Assembly: GCA_007922195.1 (NCBI GenBank) | Contig: ML681998.1 | Location: 20,223,663-20,287,662 of the forward strand | Origin: Podocnemis expansa | Taxonomy: Eukaryota; Chordata; Testudines; Podocnemididae | Direction of reading: 5' to 3' | DNA length: 64,000 nucleotides | In this document: positions 9,396 through 21,965 of the stretch, in pieces | Layout of the letters: the number at the start of each line of letters is the position of its first letter | Position numbering within the stretch: position 1 is the first letter of the stretch | Notes under the pieces: generated by a model | Told to the model about the DNA's origin: nothing | The model's input: the letters and a program-made list of their open reading frames with translations, nothing else | Databases searched by the model: none | Program-made: the position numbers and the translations under genes

Positions 9396-12130
9396 ACACG
9401 CACAATCCTTATAATCTAGCTAACGGCTTTCCCTTGTTGCTCCCTCTTACAAACACAGGGTTCACCTGATGTCTGATGTGCAGTGTTTGTGTGGAAAGCA
9501 CTTTGCAGATGGACAGTGCAGTGTAAATGCTTTGTTGCATTAGTAGTGTAGCTAGTCTATTGAATCTCTGTGGACTGCAGATTTTAAAAATTAAATCATA
9601 GGTCCATGCATTAAAAAAATCACTTATGTAGCTATCAGGATGATTAAGTAGCATGAAAATATAAGAACAGTAGACACCCCTTGGAGGCCAATGGACACCT
9701 GCTATTGCCATCAAATCAGTCACAGTTGTTCACTATCGTATACTTTATAATTAAATTAAATGTGTTTTATAGCAGATCAATCATATAACACTGAATAAGC
9801 ACAATGTTTAAAATGGCATTAAAAATTAGAAAAGCTTCAGTTTTTTCCTAGCTTCCTTGGGAATTTCTGCAAATTCAGTTTAGGAAGCCTACTTAAGTGG
9901 CATGTTTGTCTGTGTCTCTGTCCAAAACATCTGTACTGCTGATGTGCCAGTCACAAAGTAACTTACATTCAAAACACAATTAGAAGTCTCAGCATGCTTA
10001 TCCAGGTGTTGCCATCATCCCTGGGCCTTCCTGCGTTAGGCTTTATAAATGGGCCTTCTTTAGGAAGAGGTTGCTATGGGTGGAAGACGGTGCATATGTT
10101 TTGCCATTGTAGGGCTAACGTGGAAGATTTTGTGACAGACAGTGGCACCCACATCCCCCGCATGAGCAACCCAACCATGAACTGATGCTGGGCTTTGTGC
10201 CCAAAGCACCAGCTGGAGCCAGTCTCCTGTGTGAATTGGTTGGGGCCTGATATAAGGTGTTCTCCTGTTTTGCAAGACTTGGAAGTGATGTACTTCTTTT
10301 AGCTGTGCCTTCAAGGTATCTTGGCCTTGGGCCTGAGTGTGTGAAAGAAAAGCAGGCTTGATCATCCTGCCTTCTCCTGAGATGCTAGATGTTAGCATAG
10401 CCTCTGAGAATCTGTGGACTTCACTGTAGGACTAAGGACCTGGCTGCCTCAGTAACCTAGGACCCAGGCATCTCGGAAACCTCCTCAAAGTCGTCCACAG
10501 TCATCAGGGGGTCCCTGATTGCAGAAGGTACGTAAGCGCTTGCCATTTATTACTCTGCTTTGCTTGCCTATGGTTATTCATCCTGCCATTCAATAAAAAC
10601 CATCATCTTTTCAATGGTCTTTGACTGCGGCTGGTGAATCTACATGAACCTACCCCTTGGGGTACAGTTTGAGGGCATAGCCATACAAGAGCTAGCCTGC
10701 ATTTAGTAACTACCTTATTACTGAGTCTGGTGATGTGCTGAGGCTGAACTGGGCAGGTGATGGAGCCAGAGATACACTGTTTAGCACTAGGTGTTGGGAT
10801 GACTTTCCAAGAAGGGTTAAATGTGGCAGAAGCTGATTCAGTGAAACCTCTTTTGGCAAATGCACAGGCACTTTTGTGCAAACTGATAGAAATACTTCAG
10901 TCAAATGCTGTCTGCCTGCAGTTTTTGTTGGGAAATTATCCATACTGATGTTATTTATAATAAGCAGACACCCGAGCATATACTATACAACCAAAGCCTT
11001 TCCCCCACCCTGGATACACTAAAAGGCAGCTAAAGGAAGGTGGAAAAAAATGCAAAAATCATCAGTTGACAACAGACACGCTCTTGTTCTTCCTTACTTG
11101 CTTCCCAGATCATTAGTAATTTAGCTGCAAGATTCCTGTCCTGAGGAAGAAAAGTCTTGCTGTTGAGAAAGGGTAGTTGCTGAGAGAGAGAGAGAGAGCG
11201 AGAGAGCTCTAATTCTTGTATGACCTAGGCCACTAGGGGAATGGCTTCCTTGTCAAAAAAAAAAAAAAATAAGCAGCAAGCCTCAAACCCCCAGGGCAAC
11301 TGACTCAGGCTCACTCAAGCTGGACCTTGAGAAACCTGGTGAGGTTGGGGGGCAGGGGTTAGAAGCAGGGGGTTGAATCTCAAAGCCCAGGCTTTAGCCT
11401 GAGCAGGAAAGTCTGTAGTACACTGCTATTTTTTTTGTACCATGGTGCAAGCCTGAGTGTGTTGTCTAACGGCAGGTCTACACTGCCTCCAGCGTAGACC
11501 TACCCTTAGTCCTTTGCATGTTGCAGTGCTAAAAGCGTGGTATCCAGCCCTTCTTCCACACCAGTAGAGTGATTCTGCGAGCTAAGATGAAGAATAAAGA
11601 GAATGTGCAAAGACACGTTTAATGAGATAACAAACACCTCTTGGACAGTGGCCACTGAATCCAGGGCATGGTGGCCTGATTGCTCAGAAACACTGTCCAT
11701 GGCCATTATGAGCAAGACAAAAACTCGGGAGAAGCAGCATGGGACACGGCAGATGCCGGGAATTGTGAAGGAACAAAGCCATGCTGCTGAATCTGATTGA
11801 CTTCAGGAGACACACTTCTGAAACTTGGCTCCTTCTGCAGCCCCTCTAGAATGGCATTTCATCATCCTCATACGCTCCCTGACCCTTCTCACACACAGTT
11901 CACTTGGCATGCGGGGGTGGAGAAGCAATAGCTCTTCCACTCAGACCTGAGCGAGGCTGCCCAGAATCACTGCCATTCATACACTGATGTGTTATAGATG
12001 AAACGGGGCTGTTTTGAAACTGAAGATGCATATGCTTTCCCTTTCTCAGTGGTATTCCCCTCTTCAAGGTTTAATTCTGTGGCACATATTTGTTTCTCTA
12101 GCTGTGTGCAATAAGCATCCAGCTCTTGAC
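9396..12130. other. Intergenic, no gene recognised
   Basis: No supported coding region. A (GA)n microsatellite lies at about 11179-11206, and an A-run at 11256-11269. A short hairpin built from GTCTACACTG and its near complement sits at about 11475-11505, perhaps the collapsed ends of an inverted-repeat element. The rest is unassigned. Confidence 0.5.
11179..11208. repeat. (GA)n microsatellite
   Basis: A run of GA dinucleotides interrupted once by GCGA. Confidence 0.85.
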
Positions 12131-12134
12131 AATG

Positions 12135-12290
12135 AAATAATCTTTAGTACTTTGCAGAGCAGGGAGAAGGATAGGGAAACTGAGGCTCTGGGAGTTGGGG
12201 GAGAAGTGGAGTTCACACAAAGCTGAATCTGTGGGTAGAACTCAGAAATCCTGGCTTCCATCCCTTTAAACAATAGGACACGTTTGCCTC
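12135..12290 (-). repeat. MIR/CORE-type SINE relic
   Basis: In minus orientation it shows the eroded MIR-like wording: gaaactgaggctctggg near 12175, then agaactcagaaatcctggcttcc. Ends are not defined and the copy is old. Confidence 0.5.
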
Positions 12291-12456
12291 TCTCACGGCA
12301 GCCATTGGCTTAGCCCCTGTGAGTTATTGGGTCTCAGCCGAGTCCCTAGGCATTAAGTATACCCCCCCCCACTGGCAGTGCCTTTGGAGGGGTCAGGGCC
12401 TGAATGGAGCATGGGATTGTCTACCTAGCTGTGGCAAGGGAGTGGGTGCTGTGGTC

Positions 12457-12473
12457 GGGGGGGGGGGGGGGGG
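12457..12473 (+). repeat. G17 homopolymer
   Basis: Seventeen consecutive G residues. It can form a G-quadruplex and its length is likely unreliable in assembly. Confidence 0.9.
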
Positions 12474-12814
12474 CTTAGAAGCATTGTCAGAGCAAAGGAA
12501 GAGATGTCTCGCCAAGCACACAGCAAGGTTTAGACTATGGGCAGGCACAACATAGGAAAGCAACACACATCATTGTGGCTCATCGATAAAAATGCGTTTT
12601 GAAAGCCTCCTTGACTCACATAGCTCTTCACTCAGCTCTTTGTATAGTGCTGGTGTCCAGCTGCTCAGAATTAGTAGCCAGCCACCTTGGGGAAACGGCT
12701 CTTAGTTATCCAGGGCATTTATGGATCAAAAACCTACATCTTGAATGTCACTGGAGAGCAAATAAGAAGCCAGAAGAATTACTGTTGTACATTCTCTAGT
12801 GAAACATGTAGCAT

Positions 12815-12910
12815 CCTACAGCACTTTGAAAGACTAACAAATTTATTTATCGCATGAGCTTTTGTGGGAGAAAAATCCCACTTTGTCAAATGTTTTAAAG
12901 ATGAAGGAAC
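12815..12910 (-). mobile_element. Penelope-like element tail fragment
   Basis: In minus orientation it carries the family tail: a stem-forming AAGTGGGATTTTTCTCCCAC, then AAAGCTCATGCG, ATAAATAAATTTGTTAGTC and a cactttga-type end. It matches the tails at 44.2 and 46.9 kb. No coding part is attached. Confidence 0.65.
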
Positions 12911-14183
12911 TTACTTTCTCTGGTGAGTAGCTGTATTTCAGTCCAACTGGAATGGCTGAGTGGCCTTTGCATCTAACTGCCATGTAGAGTCGAACACAAT
13001 AATTCAATTTCAAGGTAACATAGACATGAATAACTGTGGCAGACTTTAATGCTGAAAAGCAAATGAACTGCATCGAGACAGTTGCAAATTTTAAAAGGCA
13101 CTCTTGGAAACAGCTGCTAGCAGGAATCCTAAGAGAACTGCGGTCAAAGAAAAGTCAAATCTCTCCCCTCCAAGGATGGGAACAGGAATCATCTTGCTCT
13201 ACCTTCAACATCAGTCTATCACCACACTAACATCAATATAAAATTCTTATTCCCAGCACTGACCTAGAAAAGCAAGGGCCAGCATTCAAAGACGTTTGAG
13301 GAACCAGCACTATAGTAAAAGGGCTTGTTTGTAAAAGGAGAAGATTTCAGCCCTATTAAGTAGAATGAAGCCTGCATGCAGCTCTAAACAAGACAGTAAA
13401 AATGGAGGGGGGGGGGACTTATTGTTTCTGTGCCATCCCCTGCACCCTTCAGCCTCTTCTTCGCTGTGTTGTTCATTCTAGGTTGTAAGTATTTGAGAAA
13501 TAGCTTAAACACAGAATCTGATAGTTTAAACAAATAAGAAACTAATAAAAAAAACAATGCATGCATAGAACATGTAATTAAATGGTGGACTGTATTATCA
13601 CAGGGAGTCACACAGAGGCCAAGACCGTGAAAAGGGCTAAATATGTATATGGCTGTCATGCATGCCCAGGGGTACCATAATTAATTAGAACAAATTTTGG
13701 AAGGATTATTATACATTGTGTTTCAGGACTTAAGTTAATTTCTCTCACCCTTAGAGACCAGGCTGAGACCTGCACGGCAGAAGGCTGGGGGCAGCTGAGT
13801 CCCACATCTGCCTGCTGCAGAGGTCTTACATCGTCCTCACAAGCATCTGGTTCAGGACACTGTTGGCAATGGGTCACTGGACAACATGGAGCAGGGGGTC
13901 TGAGTCTGTGTGGCAGTGCTGCTGTTCCTACACACTTCCCTTTACCGTAACACTACAGTGCTCCTTAATCTTGCCTCTGATCGCTATAAGGATGCAAGAA
14001 AATAAATACCTTTCTGTTGAGGAATAAAATGGTAAATGGAAAGGAAACAGGGACATGCCCAAGCCGGAATACCTTGCTGAAGAGTATTCAGGAGTAACAT
14101 TAAAGGGACAGGGTCAACCTGTTTAGTCCCTGCTAATGTATAATACCGAAATGAAAGCATGTTTGATGGAACGTACTAGTAAT
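12911..14183. other. Intergenic, nothing recognised
   Basis: No coding frame with a recognisable product; only a short G-run at about 13406-13413. Repeat ends are not visible. Confidence 0.5.
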
Positions 14184-14598
14184 GGGGGGGGTACATCTAC
14201 ACTGGAGTCTTAGGTCGACTTAAGGAAGGTTAAGTCAACCTGCAGAAGCCTGCAGCCACTGAGGGCTTTTTTAAGTCAACTTAAGTGCTTCCTTAAATTG
14301 ACCTAATAACATCACCTCTTAAGGGTGACTTAATGCTTATGTTGACCTTATTAAGTCAAGAAGCCCTTAAGGCAACCTAATTGGCCGCCAGGCCCCCTCC
14401 CAGAGTTCCTGGCCACCAAGGACAGCTACCCACAATGCACCACTCCTCCGTCAACCTAGCACCTGCAGTGTGGATGCAGGCAGTCAACAGGAGTTTCAAT
14501 GTGGACTCTCTACGTTGACTTAACAAGGGTGACTTTAAATGGACTTAAAGTCTGTCTTGTTAGGTCAACTTAACAGCACCTCTAGTATAGACACACCC
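14184..14598. mobile_element. Harbinger-like inverted-repeat element, AAGTCAACTT-type arms
   Basis: The left end has GTACATCTACACTGGAG and the right end CTCTAGTATAGACACACCC, degenerate copies of the window-wide family ends. The arms repeat the motifs CTTAAG, AAGTCAACTTAAG and GTTGACTTAA, so the two strands look much alike. It has no transposase frame. Confidence 0.75.
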
Positions 14599-14942
14599 AT
14601 AGGCTTTTTCTTTTCTTTTCTTTCTAGAAAAAACATGGCCCAAAAATAGCTATCTGTGCTGAAAAAACCAGGCAAGGATTATTGGCCATCTCCCAGAGAA
14701 TTCTTACGGGCACATTTCTTTAGGAGGTTAAAGGCGTTGATGTTTACCCAAAGGAATGACAAGGGGACTCATGCCTCTCAAAAAAATCCACAACTTCCCT
14801 GAGATTCGCAGGGATCAGTGGGAAATTATCCAGAGACCCTGCCCCTTCATCTGTAATCTTGGTTCCTTTACCAACTGTGAAGGTTTCCTTTTCTTCCCAC
14901 ATAATTGCCTAAGGACAGATCCAAAGGCTTTTAAGCCAGTAG

Positions 14943-15535
14943 GGTTATGGCCACACTACAGAAGCTTAGTTCAAACATGTTAGTTCAAACTAATATGTTC
15001 GAGGTTAGTTTGAACTAACCTCGAATGTGTTAGTTCAAACTAACCTCGAACGTATTAGTTTGAATTAACAACATGGACTAGTTCGAACTAATGGTAGTTT
15101 CTAAGTTCGAACTAAGGGTTAGTTTGAGTCTACATCGCACTTAGTTTGAAGTAACGATCAAACTACGTGATTACTTCAAACTAAGTGCTGGTACTTACTA
15201 GTTCAAACTAGCCATTCCTTAGATCAGGGGTCTCAAACTCAAATCACCACGAGGGCTGCATGAGGGCTAGTAGCAGGCTGCGTGAGTACTGGTACGTTAG
15301 CCTGAGGTCCGCACCACTGAAATCGTTCTGAAAAGCAATATTGCAAATATCAGTAACAGTAGTGTTGTTCTGTGCCACAGGAAATAGATTTAGGGGCCGC
15401 ATACAGCCCCCCCAGGCCACGTGTTTGAGACCCCTGCCTCAGAGCAAACTGAAGAAAGGCTAATGTAGGCTAGGAACAATTCAGTTTGAAGTAAGCCTCC
15501 ATAATTCAAACTAAATTGGCAGCATAGATGTAGCC
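14943..15535. mobile_element. Harbinger-like inverted-repeat element, TAGTTCGAACTA-type arms
   Basis: The ends are GGTTATGGCCACACTAC and CATAGATGTAGCC, flanked by TAG on both sides (14940-14942 and 15536-15538). The arms are an iterated set of short palindromes, variants of TTAGTTCGAACTAA and TTAGTTTGAACTAA. A hAT element has inserted at 15225-15436. Confidence 0.75.
15225..15436. mobile_element. hAT-type element nested in an inverted-repeat element
   Basis: The ends CAGGGGTCTCAAACTC and GTTTGAGACCCCTG form a near-perfect inverted repeat. The flanking 8 bases are CCTTAGAT (15217-15224) and CCTCAGAG (15437-15444), 6 of 8 identical. It shares family and interior with 6893-7273. Its position inside the host element means it arrived later. 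Confidence 0.82.
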
Positions 15536-15593
15536 TAGGAGTCTTTCCACTGAGTTAGTGGGTTTTGGATGAGGCATTGTAACTGGTGCTATA

Positions 15594-16379
15594 GGGTGTG
15601 TTCACACAGCATTCTTATTTAGAAACAACAGAGTTTGTTTCGAAATAAGAAATGCCATGGCCACACGATGTGCCGTTGTTTCGAACCAACGGGTTCCGTT
15701 GTTTCGAAACAAGGGTGGAGTTGCGAAACAACTTAAACCTCATTCCCTTTAGAAACAATGTTGTTTTGAAAGGAGTTGTTTCAAAACAACCCCGTTGGGA
15801 CATGTTGTTTTGGAACAAAGTGGTCTGAAACAACATTTGACCCTCAGCACCCTGGCCAGGGTGCTGAGGGCTGTCCCTCAGCCCCAGAAAGGGGGCTGCA
15901 GACCCCAGCGGGGGGGTGAACCACTGTTGGGTGGCTCACTCCCCTGCCCGGGCTTCCCCCAAACCCCGCCTCGGGGTCAGGGGCACCCAGCTCAGCCCAC
16001 CGCTGCAGGGGCCGGGGTGAGCACAGCCCCGGGATTCCCCGGTGTCCTGCTCCTGTCAGGGTTTGGGGGAAGCCCGGGCCGGGGGGGGGGTGAGCTGGGT
16101 GCCCCCGACTCAGTGGCGGGCTTTGGGGGAAGACCCGGTGGCAGGCTCAAGCCGGGCGCTCCCGACCCCGCGGCGGGATTTGGGGGAAGCCTGGGTAGGG
16201 GGGTGAGCTGGGCGCCCGCGACCATGGCCACACTGTGGACATGCTATGTCGCTCCCTTATTTCGAAGACACCTTTTTTGTCTTTTGAAATAAGGTGTTTC
16301 GAAATAACCCTTTATTTCGAAACAGCCTGTTTCAAAACAAGCTTGTTTTGAAACAAGCCTTCTGTGTGTGAACATAGCC
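15594..16379. mobile_element. Harbinger-like element, TTTCGAAA-type arms with GC-rich core
   Basis: The ends are GGGTGTGTTCACACAGC and CTGTGTGTGAACATAGCC, flanked by ATA (15591-15593 and 16380-16382). The arms are iterations of TTGTTTCGAAACAA and TTATTTCGAAATAA variants. A GC-rich core of about 400 bp (15840-16235) has the near-repeats GCGGGCTTTGGGGGAAG and GCCCGGGC. The long frames in both directions here come from this composition and are not genes. Confidence 0.8.
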
Positions 16380-16844
16380 ATAGTGAATCTGGACACGTGC
16401 CTGTGTCTGACAATTACCTCTCCCACAATGCTTAGGGTATAGCACTGTTGCCAGCCTGGCTTGCCTCACCTGAGAAGACAAATACATTGTTTTAGCTGAC
16501 TTCCACCTTCGTGGGTTCCCTTTCTTTTTCAGAATCCAGTTCCGAATGCTCCTCTGCAGTTTCAAAAGCTTCCAGGAATGTTCTCCAGCTATCCTCACAG
16601 TTTCTCTCGCTCCACATCCCACCTCACCCCCTTTGCTCATTTAGAATCAACTTTTGTCAGTGCCTTCACGAAGACCTGTCTGCTCTGCAGCTCCTACCAG
16701 CTGAAAGATCTTCCTATAGATTGCAGCAGGGGCAGGGCATCGCAGTTGAAACTAAATGTATTTATATTGTCGCTGTCAGTGTGTAGCTGAATGCCACACA
16801 ATCGTTCCATGTATTTAAGTTCACAACACCCCCAGGCCGAAGAG
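16380..16844. other. Intergenic, nothing recognised
   Basis: Overlapping short frames but no recognisable product or repeat. Confidence 0.5.
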
Positions 16845-17165
16845 CAGTGTTCATCCTGTTTTACAGCTGAGATGTGAAACACAGCTGTACTATGCCTTGC
16901 TGAGGGTCAGACAGGCTATTTGTGGAAGAGCTGGAAATGAACCCAGGTGCCCCAGACCAGGCTAGTGTTCTACCCACTAGAAGCCCAACAAGTCACTGTT
17001 TGTAAGACAGCATAAGACAGCGCCTGCCCCAAGACGTTTACAATGTAATTAGGCAAAACTAACAGTGGTTAAAAGGAACAAACTAAAGTGAAATAACTTG
17101 TGCAACTGGTGAATGGTAGAGCCAGAAATAGCCTAGTTCCCAGCCCAGAACCTGTTAGAGCACAC
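16845..17165 (-). repeat. Old SINE sequence (MIR/CORE-like)
   Basis: The part at 16850-16995 has minus-oriented MIR wording (ttttacagctgag, gtgttctacccactag). The part at 17010-17165 has another conserved SINE phrase (ctgccccaagacgtttacaatgtaa). It may be one interrupted or two adjacent relics. Confidence 0.45.
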
Positions 17166-17924
17166 AAGCTTCTCTCATGTCTCATCTAACTTTTGCTGTA
17201 TTCTCTCACCCCCTGCATTCAACTGTTATTTTCCCTCTGAAAGCACATAATTTTATCTCCATGAGAAATGCCCTGAACAACTAGTATGAAAGATGTTTGC
17301 TGGAATAACCTTATACTGAAATTTTGCCTCAGCAATGAAGGTGGTCTCATAGTTTTTCTCTTTTAAAGAACGTCATGGTCTGTGTGTGACAAACAGCAAT
17401 TCTGACACTGTGAGGATGGGAAAGGAAAAGCTTCTGGGAAGCTAAGTTAGAAGCAAAATATGAATACTTATATACTGATATATATTTTAATCAAGAGCTT
17501 TATACATGCATTTACTCATTTAATTATGTTTTTATTTTTCTGTGTGGATGAAGAACTATTTGCAAATATTAAAAATGTTTTGCATGCAACAAAAGCTTCA
17601 GTATAATCCATGCGAAAAGAAAGATTTTTAACACATGATCTTATCCAGCTGGTTAATATGGTTTTAAGCTGAGTAGCTGGAGGTTATTTTATTAAGCCAT
17701 GAGCGACTTGTTATATTGCCTTAAACGTAGCATCTGGTGCATGTATGTCTTAATGCTTTGTAATAGATCCGCTCTAATAAATACAACAGGCTTTCAAATC
17801 CTCCAAAGTGACTCCTACAGTTAAAACACAGTCAGAGTCACTTTTTCCCTGGTCGCCACTTGGTTTAAAAAAAAAAAAAGAGTTAAAACCATTTTGGCAG
17901 GCATCAGGATTTTTGTAGTTTAGT
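17166..17924. other. Intergenic, nothing recognised
   Basis: A+T-rich single-copy-looking sequence without a gene. Confidence 0.5.
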
Positions 17925-18312
17925 CTTCAGAAGAGTAAAGTGAGGGGAGATTTGATAATGGCATTCAACTACTTGAAGGCGGAGTCTGGGGTGGGGGAAT
18001 GGAGCTGAGCTTTTCTCGGTGGCAGATGATGGAACAAGGAGCAACGGTCTCAAGATACAGTGGGGGACCTCTAGGAGGGGTATTAAAAACAACATCATCG
18101 CTAGGAGGACGGTAAAGCGCTGGAATAGGACCTAGCAGGTGGTGGAGTCTTCATCCTAAGGACATCCTAAAAGGCTTTTTTTTTTTTTAAAGGCCTGGCT
18201 TGACAAAGCCCTGGTTGGGATTGGAATTTAGTAGGAGTTAGTCCGGCTCTGAGCAGGAGTTGGACTAGATGACCACCTGAGGTCCCTTCCAGCCCTACAA
18301 TTCTATGATTCT
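17925..18312 (+). mobile_element. CR1 LINE, 3' end fragment
   Basis: It carries the end of the CR1 ORF2 in broken frames (gcattcaactacttgaagg, gaacaaggagcaacgg, acggtaaagcgctggaat). The 3' terminal GGACTAGATGACCACCTGAG and the short tail AATTCTATGATTCTG follow. An internal T/A run at about 18176-18190 interrupts it. Confidence 0.85.
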
Positions 18313-19829
18313 GTCCTTATGATCTCCAGCTACCCACAGCCACTGAAAATTGCACAGAGGATTAGAGCTCCATCATAGCATTAAACAGGTGCAGCAGCCA
18401 ACTGCCCAAAAATGCTTGGAAGCAGCAGCTGGACAGAGGGAAGGGGATTTGGTGCGGCCCGTGACGGCATGGTGGGCATGGGGGAAAGGAGAAGTCAAGC
18501 ACTTCCAGACTGAAAAAAATGCAATGTCATAATCCTAGGTGGGGCTTATTTCTAAAGAGATTTTTAGGCGCTCTGCCCTTGGCTCACAGCTTTACATGTA
18601 TTATGGTCTATTCTTGGCTTGGGCCATTTACTTGTTGACCAAGTAAGGGTCAGAGTTACAGTAACACTTTAAGTCTGGCAGACCCCTGCCACTCTTGGTT
18701 AAGAAAGTTTCTTTACATGAATAGTACATTGTATTAAGGAAGCCTCTAAGGTTTGTTCAGGCTTGCTACACATCCCAAGAGTCCAGGCACCATCATTTTG
18801 ACTGCTGTAGCTTTTTAATTCTAGCAAGAGCATGTAGTCAGGGACACTTTACCCTGTAGGAGTTTGAGCCTTGTTGGAAAAAATGAGACAAGCACTCATT
18901 TAGGGGAATGAACTGCACATTCCTCACACAGGCGACAGAGTCAATACATTAGCGTTCTCATCCTGTGCAATCTTTGGCATAAACGCTCTCCATTATTCCA
19001 TTGTGTGCTCTTTTTTTTTTTCATTTATTTGTGACAGACACAGGGGCAGATGGACGCATGTGGCAATCAACTTGTCTGCTACATTCTGTGCAGAGAGAGA
19101 CATGAAAATAGCTAGGCTAACATTTTGCATATAAAATTGCCCAGCTTTATGCTTTTACAGCTGCTTGATTTTCAAAATATTGCTGCGTATTTTGCAGCCG
19201 TCATGCATCCTAACCCTCCTTTGCTTTATTTGGTTTGTAACTCAAGGAAGAACAAAGGACAGAAAGGAATTTGAAAAATAGCCTTGAAGGAAACTATTAA
19301 AGCAAGGTGTTCATAGGATTTCTTAGTCACTCAAATATGTCTCTAGCTTGACCAGAGAGACCTGATTCACTCCTTTTTTAACCTGAATGTAGCACTACTG
19401 AAATCAATAGAGCTAAGCCAACATAAAATGGGAATAGTGAAGTGGTGAATCAGCCCCATTGCAAGGTGTGTGACAGAGATTCCACCACTTACAGTACGAG
19501 CTCAAGAAATGTAAGCTCCTGGGAGTATCAAATCCCAATGTTTTATTCAATGTTTAATATGTCACAGGGAAAACGCACTAGCCACACTGGGTAGAATAAT
19601 CCTGCTGTCACATAAGTATGGTAGAACAAAGCTGTGCAGCAGTAATTTGGAAAACAGTAAAATGTATGACTAATCATAACACTAACTGAATACTATTGCT
19701 CCAACAATATCAGTTGGTTTATACAAATACATTAATGATATGAAAATATGGTATAAATATACATGGATACACTTTAGTTTACCCATCACCGATGTAAAGT
19801 GTTACAGACATTGGCCTTGAACTTCACAG
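18313..19829. other. Intergenic, nothing recognised
   Basis: No gene, RNA or repeat end that I can support; a T12 run at about 19010. Confidence 0.5.
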
Positions 19830-20085
19830 AGTCATAGAATTACAGAAACTGGAAAGGACCATGAGATGTCATTGACTACAGTCTCCTGCACTCATGGCCA
19901 TACCAAGTACCCTCTTAAACCATCCCTAATAGGTGCTTGTCTATCTGAACATTTCCAATGACAGAGATTCCACAACCTCCCTAGGCAACTTATTTCAGTG
20001 GTTAATCACCCTGATAGTTATGAATATTTTTCCTAATGTCCAACCTAACCTCCCTTGCTGTAATTTAAGCCCATTGCTTCTTGCC
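19830..20085 (-). mobile_element. CR1 LINE, 3' end fragment
   Basis: Minus-oriented: starts with agtcatagaattacagaaac, followed by the reverse of the CR1 C-terminal coding stretch (cacaacctccctaggcaact, aacctcccttgctgtaattt). Confidence 0.85.
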
Positions 20086-20732
20086 CATGTATTATAAAAG
20101 CCCAGCCTACTTGAAGAATCAGCATGACAAAATGGCAAACAAAAAACTTGTAAACCACCCAAGCCACAGTGCTCTCAATTGTGATAGCAGTATTTATCCA
20201 TTTCTCACCTAAGGCAGATAAGAGGATACAGATATGTTCCACCACTTGAATGGCTCTAGCATTTAAAGATGCCACACTGACATAGCAGATCAGGCTTGAG
20301 ACTGAAATGCCCCTGCTCCCCACCCCTGAGGCTGCTTCAAAAGCTGCAAGACAGCTAGTTTACTACTACTGACCTGAAAGCAGACCATGCAGACACATGC
20401 ACATAGAGGAGGTAGCAGCTAGAGTAACATTGCTGTTTAACAAACAGTATATATGTCTACATAGTGCTTAATCTGTAATGGAAGAGGCACTGGGGATCAA
20501 GCACTTAGGTGCTAGGGCTATGCCAAGCCTGGAGCTGCCAGGGCTCAGCTCTAGCAAACGCTGGCACAAATTAAGGCCTGTGCCTATCAGGAATGAAGTC
20601 CAGCTTTCACTATTCCTGCTCAACTTGTGGACTGCCTGAGCCCTAACATGAGTTATGCTGGCAGAATCATCTTGCCCTGGAAGATCATAACCCCTTAGCT
20701 CTGTACAAACCTAGTGCTGGCCTCACAAATGT
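20086..20732. other. Intergenic with one possible short hAT relic
   Basis: No gene. At 20462-20580 the ends AGTGCTTAATCTGT and CAAATTAAGGCCTG form an imperfect inverted repeat, suggesting a small hAT relic, but no target duplication is clear. Confidence 0.4.
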
Positions 20733-21395
20733 CATAGAATCATAGAAACCATGAGAGGTCATTGAGTCCAGTTCCCCGCACTCATGGCAGGACCAAGTAC
20801 CCCTATTAAGCCATCCCTGACAGGTGTTTGGCTAACTTGCTCTTAAAAACCTCCAATGTAGGAGATTCCACAACCTGCCGAAGCAACTTTTTCCAGTGTT
20901 TAATCATCCTAACAGTTACAAATTTTTTCCTAATGTCTAGGCTGAACCGCCCTTGCTGTAATTTAAGCCTGTTGCTTCTTGTCCTATCATCTGTGATTAA
21001 GGCAAATAATTTTTCTCCTTCTTCCTCATAACAACCTTTTAGGTATTTGAAAACTGTTATCATAGTCTCTGTCTACTTTTTTCTAGATTAAACAAACCCA
21101 GCTCTTTCAATCTTCCCTCATAGGTCAAATGTTCCAGACCTCTAATAATTTTTGTTGCCCTTTGTTGGACCTTCTCCAGTTTCTCCACATCCTTTTTGAA
21201 ATGAGGTGCCCAAAACTGGACACAATACTCAAATTGAGGCCTAAGCAGTGCAGAGTAGAGTGGAAGAATCACTTCTCGTGTCTTACTCACAATACACCCC
21301 AGAATGGCATTTGCTTTTTTTTGCAACAGTATTACACTGCTAACGCGTATTGCGTTTGTAATCCACCATCACACCCAGCTCCCTACTGGAGGTCT
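20733..21395 (-). mobile_element. CR1 LINE, reverse transcriptase C-terminus to 3' end
   Basis: On the minus strand one frame reads [20 protein letters not shown] and [20 protein letters not shown]. The next frame reads KLFALITDDRTRSNRLKLQQ and VVESPTLEVFKSKLAKHL. These are the connection and C-terminal region of CR1 ORF2, interrupted by stops near 21060. The 3' tail (reverse of TCATAGAATCATAGAA) lies at 20733-20748. It is the longest CR1 coding relic here. Confidence 0.92.
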
Positions 21396-21751
21396 GCCAG
21401 GGTAAGGAATACAGGATCAGGCACAACATACTTATTTGGAAATAGATTAACCAGAGAGTTCCTGTGTATCAGACAAAGATTGTATGGTGCGACTTTGAGG
21501 AAAAAGTATGTGATCATAGAATTAAAGACTCTCATGATACACATTTGCACAAGAACACAGACTAAGTTGAGGCTGTATAGTGTAACCTAATTTTGGTACA
21601 GCCTTAACATTTCATTGTCATGGTACCAAGAGAGATGCAGGGTGGGAACTGTATCTTTGTGAGCTACTCTAGGTGATGCAGTTTACACACTGCCCCTTGC
21701 TTAGGGTTGTGCTTGAAGGCATAATTTAGAAACTATAGTTAGTTAAGTAAG

Positions 21752-21965
21752 CAATGCATCCTGTGGCACTCAAAGACTAACACATTTATTTATCACATGA
21801 ACTTTTGTGGGAGAATAATCCTACTTTATCAGACGCTTCTCAAAGCTGACAAAGTGGGGTTTTCTCCCATAAAAACTCACGTGATAAATTTGTTAGTCTT
21901 TACATGTCACAGGACTCCTTGCTTGTCTTGTTGAACTAGACTAACGTGGCTATCCCTTTGGAACT
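21752..21965. mobile_element. Penelope-like tail fold-back (solo hairpin)
   Basis: A minus-oriented tail (GTGGCACTCAAAGACTAAC, then ACTTTTGTGGGAGAATAATC) is followed at once by the plus-oriented tail (CAAAGTGGGGTTTTCTCCCA, then AATTTGTTAGTC and GTCACAGGACTCC). The two make an inverted repeat of about 90-100 bp per arm and leave no coding sequence. Confidence 0.7.

Noticed and set aside
15795..16292. 165-codon frame
   Set aside because: It spans the arm and GC-rich core of an inverted-repeat transposon; openness comes from GC-rich repeats, and the other strand is open too.
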